Below, piece by piece: positions 14,337 through 29,242 of a DNA stretch of 64,000 bases. The notes under the pieces are model-generated. The model saw nothing but the letters and a program-made list of their open reading frames with translations, made no database searches and had not been told where the DNA came from. Location: contig NZ_JAIZBH010000001.1 in NCBI RefSeq assembly GCF_022267375.1, positions 2,452,501 to 2,516,500 of the forward strand. Reading direction: 5' to 3'. This DNA comes from Leptospira sanjuanensis (lineage in GTDB: Bacteria; Spirochaetota; Leptospiria; Leptospirales; Leptospiraceae). Both the position numbers and the translations under genes were made by a program. Position 1 is the stretch's first letter, and each line of letters opens with the position of its first letter.

Positions 14337-15596
14337 ATGAAACAAAAGGGGCATTTTCTTTCCATAGGAGCCGGAACCAATCAGGTTCCCTTAATCTCCG
14401 CGGCGATACGCCTGGGTTATTCGGTGATCGCGGTCGATCAAAACGATCGCGCTCCCGGCTTGGGGATGTCCTCTCTTCGAATCATGGAGTCCATTACAGA
14501 ATATCGTAAAATTCTAAAGACGGTTTCCGAAATTCCTCTGCACGGAAGAATTCTCGGAGTAGGAACGCGTTCCTACGGAAAGGCGACGTATACGGCTTCT
14601 TACATCGCCGAAAAACTCAAGCTGCGTTATGCGAGCTTGAACTGCGTGGAAATCTGTTCCGATAAAAATCTTCTGAAAGAAACCGCGGCCAGAGTGGGAA
14701 TTCTCGTCCCCGAAAACTACGACATCCATTCGAACTTATCTAAAAATCAATTCCCGTTCGTCTACAAACCCGTCCGAGGAAACAGCAAAGAAGGAATCCG
14801 AACCTTTCACGAACCCGAAGAATGGGAAACGTTCTTAAAATCCAAAAAGAAATCGCCGAAATCGAAAACGGCCCCTTCCAAAAAGAAAACAAGCGCGTCT
14901 AACGCGGACAAGGAGAATTGGATCGCCGAGGAATACATTCCCGGTTTCGAAATCACGGTCTGCGGGTTGGTCCAAAAAGGAAATTTCTTTCCAGCGTCGA
15001 TCTCCCACAAGGACGTAACATCATATCCTCCTTATTTAGAAATCGCTCATACTCTTCCGTTTTTACGCACCGAATTGATCGGAGAAATCCTGCTCAACTG
15101 CCGCGCGCTCATCGCGGCGACCGGAATGAACGACTGCCCGTTCGTGGCGGAATTCAGAATCACTCCTCAAGGAGAAATTTATCTGATCGAGGCGGTTCCC
15201 GAAGTGGGCGGAGAATTTTTGGCGGATTCTCTCATCCCCAATTATTTCGGATCGGCCTACTTTGACAACTTGGTGAAACTTCTGGTCGGCGAACCGATTC
15301 GTCCGTTCGAGAATTATACGGGCGTTCCCAAAACGTACGCCGGAATTTTTTTCTCCACACCTCCCGAAGGAAAATCAAAACTTACGGGACACGGTGAATT
15401 CGCCGCGGCGGGAAAGGAAAAACTTCTTTTTGATCGTAAACTGAAAGAGGAAGGCGATATTCTCAAAACCTCCGAAGGAAACGGAGTTCGCACCCGCACG
15501 GTCGGACTCGTCGGTCCCGAACAAAACGAACAGACTTTGGAAGAATGGAAGAAGTCCGTTCTTCAAAGACTGGAAGGTAAATTTGAATCCTTCTGA
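14337..15596 (+). CDS. ATP-grasp ligase (CarB-like)
   Basis: A 419-residue ATP-grasp enzyme, a class that forms amide or thioester bonds through acyl-phosphates. The N-terminal Rossmann-like domain has LSIGAGTNQVPLI. The ATP-binding lysine segment is FVYKPVRGNSKEGI, and IYLIEAVPEVGGEFL carries the metal-binding acidic residues. A Lys/Ser-rich insert near residues 178-198 (KKKSPKSKTAPSKKK) is unusual and probably a disordered loop. It is the first of four tightly packed genes with two methyltransferases and a YihY protein; the next gene starts inside its 3' end. The substrate is unknown; the neighbours suggest envelope or small-molecule modification. Confidence 0.82.
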   Translation: MKQKGHFLSIGAGTNQVPLISAAIRLGYSVIAVDQNDRAPGLGMSSLRIMESITEYRKILKTVSEIPLHGRILGVGTRSYGKATYTASYIAEKLKLRYASLNCVEICSDKNLLKETAARVGILVPENYDIHSNLSKNQFPFVYKPVRGNSKEGIRTFHEPEEWETFLKSKKKSPKSKTAPSKKKTSASNADKENWIAEEYIPGFEITVCGLVQKGNFFPASISHKDVTSYPPYLEIAHTLPFLRTELIGEILLNCRALIAATGMNDCPFVAEFRITPQGEIYLIEAVPEVGGEFLADSLIPNYFGSAYFDNLVKLLVGEPIRPFENYTGVPKTYAGIFFSTPPEGKSKLTGHGEFAAAGKEKLLFDRKLKEEGDILKTSEGNGVRTRTVGLVGPEQNEQTLEEWKKSVLQRLEGKFESF

Positions 15597-16205
15597 ATCT
15601 TCCTCCCAATCCGCTTGGAACACGCATTATACCCGGAACAAATCCAGACTCGGTTATCCGGATGAGAATCTGGTGCGTATGTTGTCCAAGATCGTATCGA
15701 CACAGACGGAATCTTCGGAACAGCGAAAGGCGCTCGACTTCGGAGCCGGTTCGGGAAGACACTGCGTTTTGTTAAACGAATTCGGTTATCAAGTCTACGC
15801 CACGGATTATACGGAGAATTCGGTCAAAACGATCTCGCAGGAATATCCGTTCGTCAAAGCGTCGATCCACGAACACCCTCCTCTTTCGTATGAAGACGGT
15901 TTTTTCGACGTGATCGTAAGCTGGGGAGTTCTTCACTACAACTCTGTCGAACTCGCAAGAGAAATCCTGAAGGAGAAAAAAAGGATTCTCAAACCCGGAG
16001 GATTTCTCGCGGGTTCGGTGCGGGCCGTCGGCGACACGCATCTGCAGGCGCAGGGAACCTTGATTCAAACCCCGGATTTAAAAGGCGCCTATTCCCGTTT
16101 TTATACATTAGAAGAATTGAAAGAGGATTTGAAAGGATTCTCCCGAATGGATTTCGGTTATACGGAGCGGACTCCTTTGGGAAAACTCGAAGAAAGGATC
16201 TGTCA

Positions 16206-16230
<25 letters not shown>
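15583..16230 (+). CDS. Class I SAM-dependent methyltransferase
   Basis: A 215-residue Rossmann methyltransferase. Motif I is ALDFGAGSGRHCVLL, motif II VYATDYT, motif IV FFDVIVSWGVLHY and the post-motif ILKPGGFLAGSVR. The start is a TTG at 15583 inside the end of the ATP-grasp gene (14-bp overlap) with GGAAGG just upstream, which indicates translational coupling. The acceptor is unknown. Confidence 0.85.
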
Positions 16231-17095
<865 letters not shown>

Positions 17096-17096
17096 G

Positions 17097-19346
<2,250 letters not shown>

Positions 19347-19349
19347 GTC

Positions 19350-19360
19350 GTGGGAACTAC
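19350..19360 (-). repeat. Short dispersed repeat, copy 1 (degenerate)
   Basis: GTGGGAACTAC on the plus strand. The minus strand reads as a variant of the GAGTTCCYAC repeat described at 23754. It lies between the convergent YihY and flgJ genes. Confidence 0.5.
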
Positions 19361-19402
19361 TACGATTTACGATCGAGCCAAAAGGAGGTTGGCGTTGAAA
19401 TT

Positions 19403-19412
19403 GTGGGAACTC
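19403..19412 (-). repeat. Short dispersed repeat, copy 2
   Basis: GTGGGAACTC, the reverse complement of GAGTTCCCAC. It is 53 bp from copy 1 and 6 bp beyond the flgJ stop codon. Confidence 0.6.
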
Positions 19413-19417
19413 CTGCT

Positions 19418-19906
19418 TTAAGCTTTGCGGTCGGTTCTGGTTCCGGCGTTGACCGGAGGAAGGTTGGAGGAAAGAGATTGATAAATCTGCTCCGCAAGAC
19501 CCAAAGAAGAATTCGCCGAAAGGTTTTTGGAATATTCGTCGTAGAGCATATCTTCGAAAATCTCTTCCGCGTGACCGCCGTCGATCAAGCCAGACTTGGA
19601 CACGGTCTTTTTCATTTCGCTTAACATCATCTTGACGAAGATCGATTCGAATTCCACGGAAGCGGAATACAGTTTTTTGCGATACGGATCGGCCGCGGTT
19701 TCTTCCTTGATGTTGTGAGGCATTCGGACTTCGGAAGAGCTGATTTTACCGGAAAGTTTCTCGTTGAATTCTTCCCGAAGTTGTTCCGGAAAGGTAACGT
19801 TCCGTTTTTCCTGATTGGATTTTTCTATGTTGATCAGACTTCTTACTTCCGGCTTTTCCACCAGATTCAGCTTATTCGTATAATCTTGAACGGAATCGAT
19901 TCTCAT
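19418..19906 (-). CDS. flgJ: FlgJ-type rod-binding protein (no muramidase domain)
   Basis: A 162-residue protein with the rod-binding domain near residues 70-150: EFESIFVKMMLSEMKKTVSKSGL and AEEIFEDMLYDEYSKNLS. It scaffolds assembly of the flagellar rod. The peptidoglycan-hydrolysing C-terminal domain of enterobacterial FlgJ is absent, as in many spirochaetes. It is last in flgGAHIJ and overlaps flgI by 4 bp (ATGA). Confidence 0.88.
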   Translation of the reverse strand: MRIDSVQDYTNKLNLVEKPEVRSLINIEKSNQEKRNVTFPEQLREEFNEKLSGKISSSEVRMPHNIKEETAADPYRKKLYSASVEFESIFVKMMLSEMKKTVSKSGLIDGGHAEEIFEDMLYDEYSKNLSANSSLGLAEQIYQSLSSNLPPVNAGTRTDRKA

Positions 19907-21087
19907 TGTATTTCCAGCTCCGCGTGTAACGCGCCCGATTTTTTCAACGCTTCCAAAATGGCTATGATGTCTCGCGTGGACGCGCCCACTTTATTCAGCG
20001 CTTCGACCACGTCTCCTACGCTTGTGGATTCCTCGATCACAAAGGAACTTTTGACCGGCTCCTGTTCTTTTCCGAGCCAGTTGCGTCTTCTGTTTTTATC
20101 GGTGACAGAAAGATTCAAACCGGAACGGGAAACGGCAACTTCTTCGATCGTGATGTTTCCTCCCATCACGATGACGCCCGTTCTTTCGTTGATGACCACC
20201 TTCGGTTTCACCTGAGTTTCCACGGTGAGATTTTCGATGTCGCTTAATAAAGTTAAGAATGCGTCCGACTTGTTCTCGAACGTTTTTCCGAGAACGATAT
20301 TGATCTCCGAAGGAGAAACCGGAACGACAGACTCCGGTCCGATTCCGTGTTTTCCGGGAAGAATCGAACGAATCTGAGAGATCACCGCATTGAGAGTGGT
20401 AAAGTCCTGATTATCGAGTTGGATTTGCACCCGTTCCGACGCGTAAAAATTCTGATCCAATTCCTGTTCTACGATCGCGCCTCCGTGAACCACACCCACC
20501 GTCTTTTTATTTCCGCGAGCGCCGCTTCCCCGTTCCTGTTCTTGTCTTCCGCCGAATGAAATCACGCCCGAAGCGACCGCGAACGTCTTGTCGCCCGCGG
20601 TTTTCAAAGGAGATTGTAAAAGAACTCCTCCTTCGAGGGACTTTGCGTCTCCGATGGACGAAACGACCACGTTCAACTTGTCGCCTTTGCGGGCGTAGGT
20701 GGGAATCGTAGCGGTGATCAAAACCGAAGCGATGTTTCTCGTTTGATCGGGTTTGAGATTCGCTTCGACTCCAAGATTTTTTAAATAGTTTTTCATACTC
20801 TCCGAAGTGAACGGAGTTTTACTGTCCCCCGTTCCCGGAAGACCGACCACGATTCCGTAACCGGTGATTTGGTTTTCGCGGATTCCTTCGATGCGCGCGA
20901 TGTCTTTGAGGCGCAGTTCGGCGGCGTTCAAAGAAACGGAAAAAATTCCGATCAATCCGACCAGGACGGAGATCGGCGTAAAACGCACATAAAACGAAAC
21001 CGCGTAAAACGGAAAAACGCGCGATAAAAACCCGCGAACGCGCTCCGAGAATAAAGACATACAAAAAATAGAATATTCTGATTTCAT
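19903..21087 (-). CDS. flgI: Flagellar P-ring protein FlgI
   Basis: A 394-residue protein with an N-terminal export signal. Signature segments are RLKDIARIEGIRENQITGYG, VVGLPGTGDSK and, near the C-terminus, the STSVGDVVEALNKVGASTRDI block. FlgI forms the ring at the peptidoglycan layer; in Leptospira the flagellum stays in the periplasm. The N-terminus is longer than usual, with about 30 residues before the expected signal segment. ATGA overlaps join it to flgH and flgJ. Confidence 0.95.
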   Translation of the reverse strand: MKSEYSIFCMSLFSERVRGFLSRVFPFYAVSFYVRFTPISVLVGLIGIFSVSLNAAELRLKDIARIEGIRENQITGYGIVVGLPGTGDSKTPFTSESMKNYLKNLGVEANLKPDQTRNIASVLITATIPTYARKGDKLNVVVSSIGDAKSLEGGVLLQSPLKTAGDKTFAVASGVISFGGRQEQERGSGARGNKKTVGVVHGGAIVEQELDQNFYASERVQIQLDNQDFTTLNAVISQIRSILPGKHGIGPESVVPVSPSEINIVLGKTFENKSDAFLTLLSDIENLTVETQVKPKVVINERTGVIVMGGNITIEEVAVSRSGLNLSVTDKNRRRNWLGKEQEPVKSSFVIEESTSVGDVVEALNKVGASTRDIIAILEALKKSGALHAELEIQ

Positions 21088-21802
21088 TGTGATTCTCCCA
21101 GAAGCCGGTTCAACTGATTCAGAATCAGCCTTTGTTTTTCCTCTTCGGAAAGTTCCGCCTTGACAGTCACTGAGCCGTCCGGGTTGGTCACGGATTTCAA
21201 GGCGATCGGAGGATTTACCTGTTGACGGTTGATTCTCCCGTTAAAATTGACCTGGAGATTGGCGATCTTATCCGCGTTGATGGAGGAATCCTTTTCCACG
21301 AATTCGGGGGAGACCGTTCCTGAAAGGGCGAGGCTGTTCTCTTCTCCGTTGATCACGTTCACCTTTTGTCCTTGGATCGTCAAAAGCCCGGTGTTCGGAT
21401 CGATCGCGGTTACGAGCGCGGTTAGATTTCCCTTCACCTTTCCGAGTGACTTGATCTTTCCCTTATTTTTGCGGGTAATCGTACGATCGTTGTTATACGA
21501 AGGCATATCTGGGATGATCTTTTTATCGGGCATGGATTTGAGAGTGATCGTTTCGTCCGCGTTGGATTCGAGTTCGAACTCCGCCTGCAGGCCGTTCGTG
21601 ATTCTCACATAAAGAGGGGAACCGACCTTGATGCTTTGACGGACCGAATACGGATTCTTATCCGTCCAAAGAGAAACGTCCTGAGCTTTGAGACCGGAAC
21701 CGCTTCCCGTAAAAATCAATAAGATCAAAAGAATACTTAAAAGAACCGCGCCGAAAATTCCGGGGATCAATTCTACGATCATCTTAGAAAGGGAATTCAG
21801 CT

Positions 21803-21806
<4 letters not shown>
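21084..21806 (-). CDS. flgH: Flagellar L-ring protein FlgH, without lipobox cysteine
   Basis: A 240-residue protein matching the FlgH core (GNLTALVTAIDPNTGLLTIQ, SLALSGTVSPEFV, INADKIANLQVNF). In typical Gram-negatives FlgH is a lipoprotein that forms the outer-membrane L-ring. Here there is no Cys anywhere in the protein. The N-terminus is instead a long hydrophobic segment (residues 9-40), suggesting an ordinary signal peptide or membrane anchor. That fits a periplasmic flagellum that never crosses the outer membrane. It overlaps flgA and flgI by 4 bp each. Confidence 0.9.
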
Positions 21807-23532
<1,726 letters not shown>

Positions 23533-23753
23533 AGTTTAAGTCGGCCAATTTCCGAAATTGGTGAAGGGGAAAGGGGCGAATTTCCGAGAAAAAGAGACAG
23601 AATTCCGAAAATGTGTTAGAAGGGGGAAGAGTCCCCCTCGCTGCAGCCGCAAGCGGCTTACGCTACCCCCTCTCCGGGCGGCTTCTTTCGAATTTAAGCC
23701 CGGAGCCTGTCGAGCGTCGCCATTTCGCTCTTTGCAGAGCGAAAATAACGTAT

Positions 23754-23763
23754 GAGTTCCCAC
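23754..23763 (+). repeat. Short dispersed repeat GAGTTCCCAC, copy 3
   Basis: Core GAGTTCCCAC within the 15-bp unit starting at 23750. Other copies lie at 19350, 19403, 23801, 23962, 44998 and 45617. Confidence 0.75.
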
Positions 23764-23800
23764 ACTCTCGGGACTTTACCGTGTAAATCGCGCGTTGTAT

Positions 23801-23810
23801 GAGTTCCCAC
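23801..23810 (+). repeat. Short dispersed repeat, copy 4
   Basis: Identical over 15 bp to the unit at 23750 and 47 bp downstream of it. Confidence 0.75.
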
Positions 23811-23961
23811 AACCGCAAGCGACACGCAGGGTTTAGTCTAAACGCGCTTTCCAAAGTAAGAGTCGAATTTTAGAAATTCTTTCTGCGCGTTTAGACCGAG
23901 CGAGACTTCGCGAGCCCGAAGTGGCGCGACCGCGTTAGCGGATGCGGCCGCAAAATTGTAA

Positions 23962-23971
23962 GAGTTCCCAC
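23962..23971 (+). repeat. Short dispersed repeat, copy 5
   Basis: Matches the 15-bp unit except one base. With the copy at 23801 it flanks a 150-bp segment containing the 12-bp inverted repeat. Confidence 0.75.
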
Positions 23972-24050
23972 ATTCTTGAAGGATCAAACGATAAGTTCAC
24001 GATTTTCAAATGTTCCGACACGCGGACCTAAAACCGCTCGCAAAAATCAT

Positions 24051-25202
<1,152 letters not shown>

Positions 25203-25436
25203 GCGGGAAGCCTCGTATGAAAAGATTTTCGGTAAGCCCGGCCGTTTCCCGGCGAAGAAAAATAGATTCGAATGCGAAATCGAAATCGCCACTTTCCGAT
25301 CGCATCAAGACGATGCGACATAGGCTTTGAATTTTTTTTTCGGGGAGGAATTCGATCGCGATTTGATTTGTCATTTCAAGCCCCGGGTTTTGCATGGATG
25401 AAGAAGGGTATATTCCTTTTTTTGAATTTACTGCCG

Positions 25437-25955
25437 ATGACTCTCCCGAACACAACCGCACCGTCCTTAGAAACTTTGGATCTCGAATTTGAAAGAGAAG
25501 TCTATTGGAACCGTTTTTTGGAACGCGCCGGTTTGATCGTGGGTTACGGAGCCTATGCGGTTTGTTTCATAATCGTGTTCGGTTTAAAACGGGAAGCCGT
25601 TCAATACGCGTCCCTCTTTTATCTCGGACTTTTCACCCGCTTTTCGAGTCTGCTCATCGGAAAGTTCTACGAAATTCCCATGGTGTTTCGGAATCTGTTT
25701 TCGGAAAACGAAACCCTCGTTTCCGCGAGCAAACGTTATCTCGAAGTACATCGTGAAAAAGCCCTAAAACGACTCGCGGGAAATCTTTACGGGATGAACG
25801 ACGCGTCCGAACTCTACAACGCGAACGAAGAAATCCTAAAAGAGATGATCCGTCCAAAACTCGAAAAACCCTGGAAGAAGGCCGGAAAAATTTATCTCTT
25901 CTTTTTTTATCTCCCTGTCGCATTCATTTTGATTGGAATTTCCGTTTTCCTCTGA
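25437..25955 (+). CDS. Membrane protein of unknown function
   Basis: About 172 residues. Hydrophobic segments near residues 27-45, 50-75 and 150-172 flank a charged helical middle ([17 protein letters not shown]). The family is not recognised. The start is uncertain: ATGs at 25398 and 25437 share the frame and neither has a clear ribosome binding site. It ends 16 bp before the likely start of the lipoprotein gene, so the two are probably co-transcribed. Confidence 0.6.
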   Translation: MTLPNTTAPSLETLDLEFEREVYWNRFLERAGLIVGYGAYAVCFIIVFGLKREAVQYASLFYLGLFTRFSSLLIGKFYEIPMVFRNLFSENETLVSASKRYLEVHREKALKRLAGNLYGMNDASELYNANEEILKEMIRPKLEKPWKKAGKIYLFFFYLPVAFILIGISVFL

Positions 25956-25971
25956 TTCACTCGAAATTCAA

Positions 25972-26832
25972 GTGAAACGTTCGATCGTCTTATCGTTGTT
26001 TTTCGTATTAGTGTTCGCGTTCTCTGCCTGCAAAAGCGAACTTCCCGTCGACACCCCGCCGCCCATGCCTTTTTCCGAAAAGAATCTCATTTCGGAAGGA
26101 AAGTTCGTCTGCGCGATTTTGGCAAATCTCACTTCGCGTAACAAAATCTACTTTCAAAAAGAAGAATGTTTTCTGAAAACTCCCCCTTCTTCCCTCTTTC
26201 ACCCGGTTCTCGCGCTCTCCGCGTTGGAAAGCGGTTATCTGAAGGAAGATCAATCCCTCTTTTTTTGGGACAAGACGAGACATCCTTACATTCGATGGCA
26301 GAAGGATCAGAATCTCCGGTCCGCGCTCGAGTATTCGGTGCATTGGTATTTCACAAAACTCTGGAACGAGATCGGTCCCGAAAAGGGAAAGCCTCTTTTG
26401 GAAAAGTTAGGTGCGTTTTCCAATCCAGTCCCGTTTACGAGAAACTCGTTTTGGCTCGACGGTTCGTATACGATCTCACCGTCCGAATTTGCGGATTTTT
26501 TAATCCGACTTCAAGAACCGTCTCCTCCTTTCCGCAAAAAGACGATAACAACCGTTTGGGATCTTCTCAAACGAAGTCCCGGTTCTCTTTCGAACGCAAG
26601 CGGAAGCCACGATCTCCCGGGGGATTGGAACGGAGTCGAAGAGTATCGATCGGATTCCGCGTTTCATTATACGCAGGAAGAGGCGAACTCTTGGTTTTGG
26701 GTTTCGTTTCAAAAAACGAACACTCGTTGGCTGCTTCTTACGAGAGTGCGCGCAGTCGGCCAACCCGCTTCTCCGCTTGAAGCCGCCAAACTCGCGTCTA
26801 AAATTCTCCAGGAAGAATCCGTTCTTCCGTAA
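25972..26832 (+). CDS. Lipoprotein resembling a class D beta-lactamase, active site degenerate
   Basis: A 286-residue predicted lipoprotein: type II signal peptide with AFSAC and lipidated Cys20. The GTG at 25972 gives this clean signal. The body follows the order of class D (OXA) enzymes and BlaR-type sensor domains. [19 protein letters not shown] aligns with the PASTFK active-site helix; [17 protein letters not shown] aligns with 'LRTAMKYSAVWVYQELA'; [18 protein letters not shown] aligns with 'FWLEG.L.IS..E...FL'. The STFK tetrad reads S74-L-F-H77, so the catalytic Lys is lost, and no KTG/KSG triad is evident. It is likely a binding or structural protein, not a hydrolase. The assignment is by eye. 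Confidence 0.65.
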   Translation: MKRSIVLSLFFVLVFAFSACKSELPVDTPPPMPFSEKNLISEGKFVCAILANLTSRNKIYFQKEECFLKTPPSSLFHPVLALSALESGYLKEDQSLFFWDKTRHPYIRWQKDQNLRSALEYSVHWYFTKLWNEIGPEKGKPLLEKLGAFSNPVPFTRNSFWLDGSYTISPSEFADFLIRLQEPSPPFRKKTITTVWDLLKRSPGSLSNASGSHDLPGDWNGVEEYRSDSAFHYTQEEANSWFWVSFQKTNTRWLLLTRVRAVGQPASPLEAAKLASKILQEESVLP

Positions 26833-26932
26833 GCGCAAACGTTTCGACGCGCTCAAATCCGCAAACGCCTAAAAATCTGAATGACGGATTCGGAATTCGA
26901 TCTCAGAATGCTCGCACATAAGGGTTTCCTGT

Positions 26933-29161
26933 ATGAAAAAAATATCGGTATTTTACATTTTTCTTATTTTCTTATTCATTGTTTCTCTGGGTTTTATCCT
27001 TCAGACCGGACGAGGTCTCGAACTGAAAAAAGAGATCTTCCATTCTACGCAGATCGATCCGGTTAAAAAAACGAACGAAACAAATTCTACCGTTAAACCC
27101 GCGCCGATCCGTCCTGATTTTTTCGACGTCGAAGCGGTAGGAAACATGTTTTCCGGTCATTTGAAACAGCCTCTCTCGCGACTCTTGCTTCAGTTGATCG
27201 TAATCATGGTTGCAGCCCGTTTTTTCGGCAAGTTGGCAACGATGGTCGGACAACCTTCCGTGATCGGGGAAATTCTCGCGGGGATTTTACTCGGCCCTTC
27301 CCTACTCGGATTTTTGTTTCCGGAAGGATTCCAACTTTTGTTTCCTAAGGAATCTCTTTCCGTTCTACAGATCTTAAGTCAGATCGGACTTCTGTTGTTT
27401 ATGTTCGTGATCGGAATGGAACTCGATCTGAAAATTCTCGGAAACCAAGCCGAGTCCGCCGTCGTGATTTCCCATTCGAGCATCATGTTCCCGTTTCTTT
27501 TGGGAGCGGGACTCGCCTACTTCATCTACGTACCGTTAGCTCCACAGGGTGTGGATTTTATCGCCTTCTGTCTTTTTATGGGAATCGGGATGAGCATCAC
27601 CGCCTTTCCGGTTCTTGCAAGAATCATTATGGAGAAAGGACTCACCAAAACCACGTTAGGCAGTCTTGCTCTGACCGCGGCCGCCGCGGACGACGTGACC
27701 GCTTGGTGCGTTCTCGCCATCGTCGTGACGATCGTAAACGCGGGTTCCTTTTCTTCGGGAATTCTGATGATTCTTATGTCCGTCGTTTATATGCTACTGA
27801 TGTGGAAGGGAATCCGTCCTTTGATGAAACGCGCCGGAAATCTTTACACAACCAAAGAATCGATGACCAAGACGATCACCGGATTTTTCTTTTTATTCAT
27901 CTTCGCCTCCGCTTGGCTTACGGAAGCGATCGGAATCCACGCGTTGTTCGGCGCCTTTCTCGCAGGCGTCGTCATGCCGGATAAAAAGGAACTCAGAAAC
28001 AATCTCGTCGATAAGATCGAGGACTTCAGTCTTACGGTTCTCCTTCCTTTGTTTTTCGCGTTTACCGGACTTAGAACCAAGTTCGGCCTCTTATCCAGCG
28101 CGGGTCTTTGGCCGGTCTTCTTTTCAATCCTATTCGTCGCAGTCTTAGGAAAGTTAGGCGGAAGCGCGATCGCCGCCCGTATGTCCGGCAAAAACTGGAA
28201 AGATTCCCTTTCCGTGGGCGTTCTGATGAACACCCGCGGTTTGATGGAATTGATCGTGCTCAACATCGGTTACGATCTCGGAGTTTTGTCCGAGGAAATT
28301 TTCTCCATGATGGTTTTAATGGCCCTCGTGACGACGGTCATGACCGGTCCCGGATTAAAACTTGTGGAACTTATTTTTGCGACAAAGGAATCGGTTCCTA
28401 AACCTTCCGCCGGCGCGGGAATTCTAATCTCCTTCGCGCAGCATTCCAGAGGACTGGAACTATTAAAAATCGCTTATGGACTTTTTCCGGAAAAGAAGAA
28501 GGACCGCGAAGTTACCGCGGTTCATTTGTCTCCGGATTCGAACATATCGGAATCCCACGCGGAAAAATACGAATCGTCCAGCTTCAGTCCTTTGAAAGAA
28601 CTTTCCAAGGATTTGAACATACGTCTGCAACCGATCTATAAAACGTCCACGAATATCACGAAGGATATTCTTCGAATCGTGGAAGAAGGAAATTACAAAC
28701 TTCTTCTGATCGGAGCGGCGCGTTCCTTCTTTTCGGACGATATCCTCGGCGGAAAGATCCGCACGATCCTGAACGAAACGGATTGCAACGCGGGAATCTT
28801 GTTTTCTTCCCAACTCGAAGACGTAAAAAATATCCACGTTCTTTTCGGAGGAGAAAAGGATCTCGAACTTCTTCAGATCGCAAAACGCCTTGCGGGAAAT
28901 TACAACTCGAAACTTTCGATCGTGGATTTAAACGGTTCCATCCATCAGGTTCCGTCCCGCGTCAAACAGAACCTCAAACGAGACAAGGTGAAAATTTTGA
29001 CTCCGGGTTCGAGCGCTTCCGACTGGAAACAATTCGATTTGATCCTTTGCGATTTGGATATATGGGAGAATCATCCCGAATTCAGAGTGGACGAACTTCC
29101 GAAAGGCGGAGGACTTCTTCTGGTCCGCTCTTTAAACGGCGGATTTTTGGCGGAATCCTAA
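26933..29161 (+). CDS. CPA2 cation/proton antiporter with cytosolic stress-protein-like domain
   Basis: A 742-residue membrane transporter. A signal-like hydrophobic N-terminus (4-24) and a hydrophilic linker precede about 12 membrane helices (80-470). The CPA2 signatures are [20 protein letters not shown], the paired aspartates in AAADDVTAW, and [11 protein letters not shown]. Residues about 490-740 form a soluble domain like the USP-like tail of plant CHX antiporters ([17 protein letters not shown]). It would exchange Na+ or K+ for H+ across the inner membrane. It sits alone on the plus strand before the histidine kinase gene, 81 bp away. Confidence 0.88.
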   Translation: MKKISVFYIFLIFLFIVSLGFILQTGRGLELKKEIFHSTQIDPVKKTNETNSTVKPAPIRPDFFDVEAVGNMFSGHLKQPLSRLLLQLIVIMVAARFFGKLATMVGQPSVIGEILAGILLGPSLLGFLFPEGFQLLFPKESLSVLQILSQIGLLLFMFVIGMELDLKILGNQAESAVVISHSSIMFPFLLGAGLAYFIYVPLAPQGVDFIAFCLFMGIGMSITAFPVLARIIMEKGLTKTTLGSLALTAAAADDVTAWCVLAIVVTIVNAGSFSSGILMILMSVVYMLLMWKGIRPLMKRAGNLYTTKESMTKTITGFFFLFIFASAWLTEAIGIHALFGAFLAGVVMPDKKELRNNLVDKIEDFSLTVLLPLFFAFTGLRTKFGLLSSAGLWPVFFSILFVAVLGKLGGSAIAARMSGKNWKDSLSVGVLMNTRGLMELIVLNIGYDLGVLSEEIFSMMVLMALVTTVMTGPGLKLVELIFATKESVPKPSAGAGILISFAQHSRGLELLKIAYGLFPEKKKDREVTAVHLSPDSNISESHAEKYESSSFSPLKELSKDLNIRLQPIYKTSTNITKDILRIVEEGNYKLLLIGAARSFFSDDILGGKIRTILNETDCNAGILFSSQLEDVKNIHVLFGGEKDLELLQIAKRLAGNYNSKLSIVDLNGSIHQVPSRVKQNLKRDKVKILTPGSSASDWKQFDLILCDLDIWENHPEFRVDELPKGGGLLLVRSLNGGFLAES

Positions 29162-29242
29162 GAACCGTTCGAAAAATGATTTTACATCCTTCGATTCTCG
29201 GCGAGAATCTACGATCTTGCGCGTTGCAGATCAGAATTTTCG

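Noticed and set aside
23558..23755. A 65-codon plus-strand open frame in the flgG upstream block
   Set aside because: Low-complexity Arg/Ser-rich frame in a repeat-containing non-coding block, no ribosome binding site.
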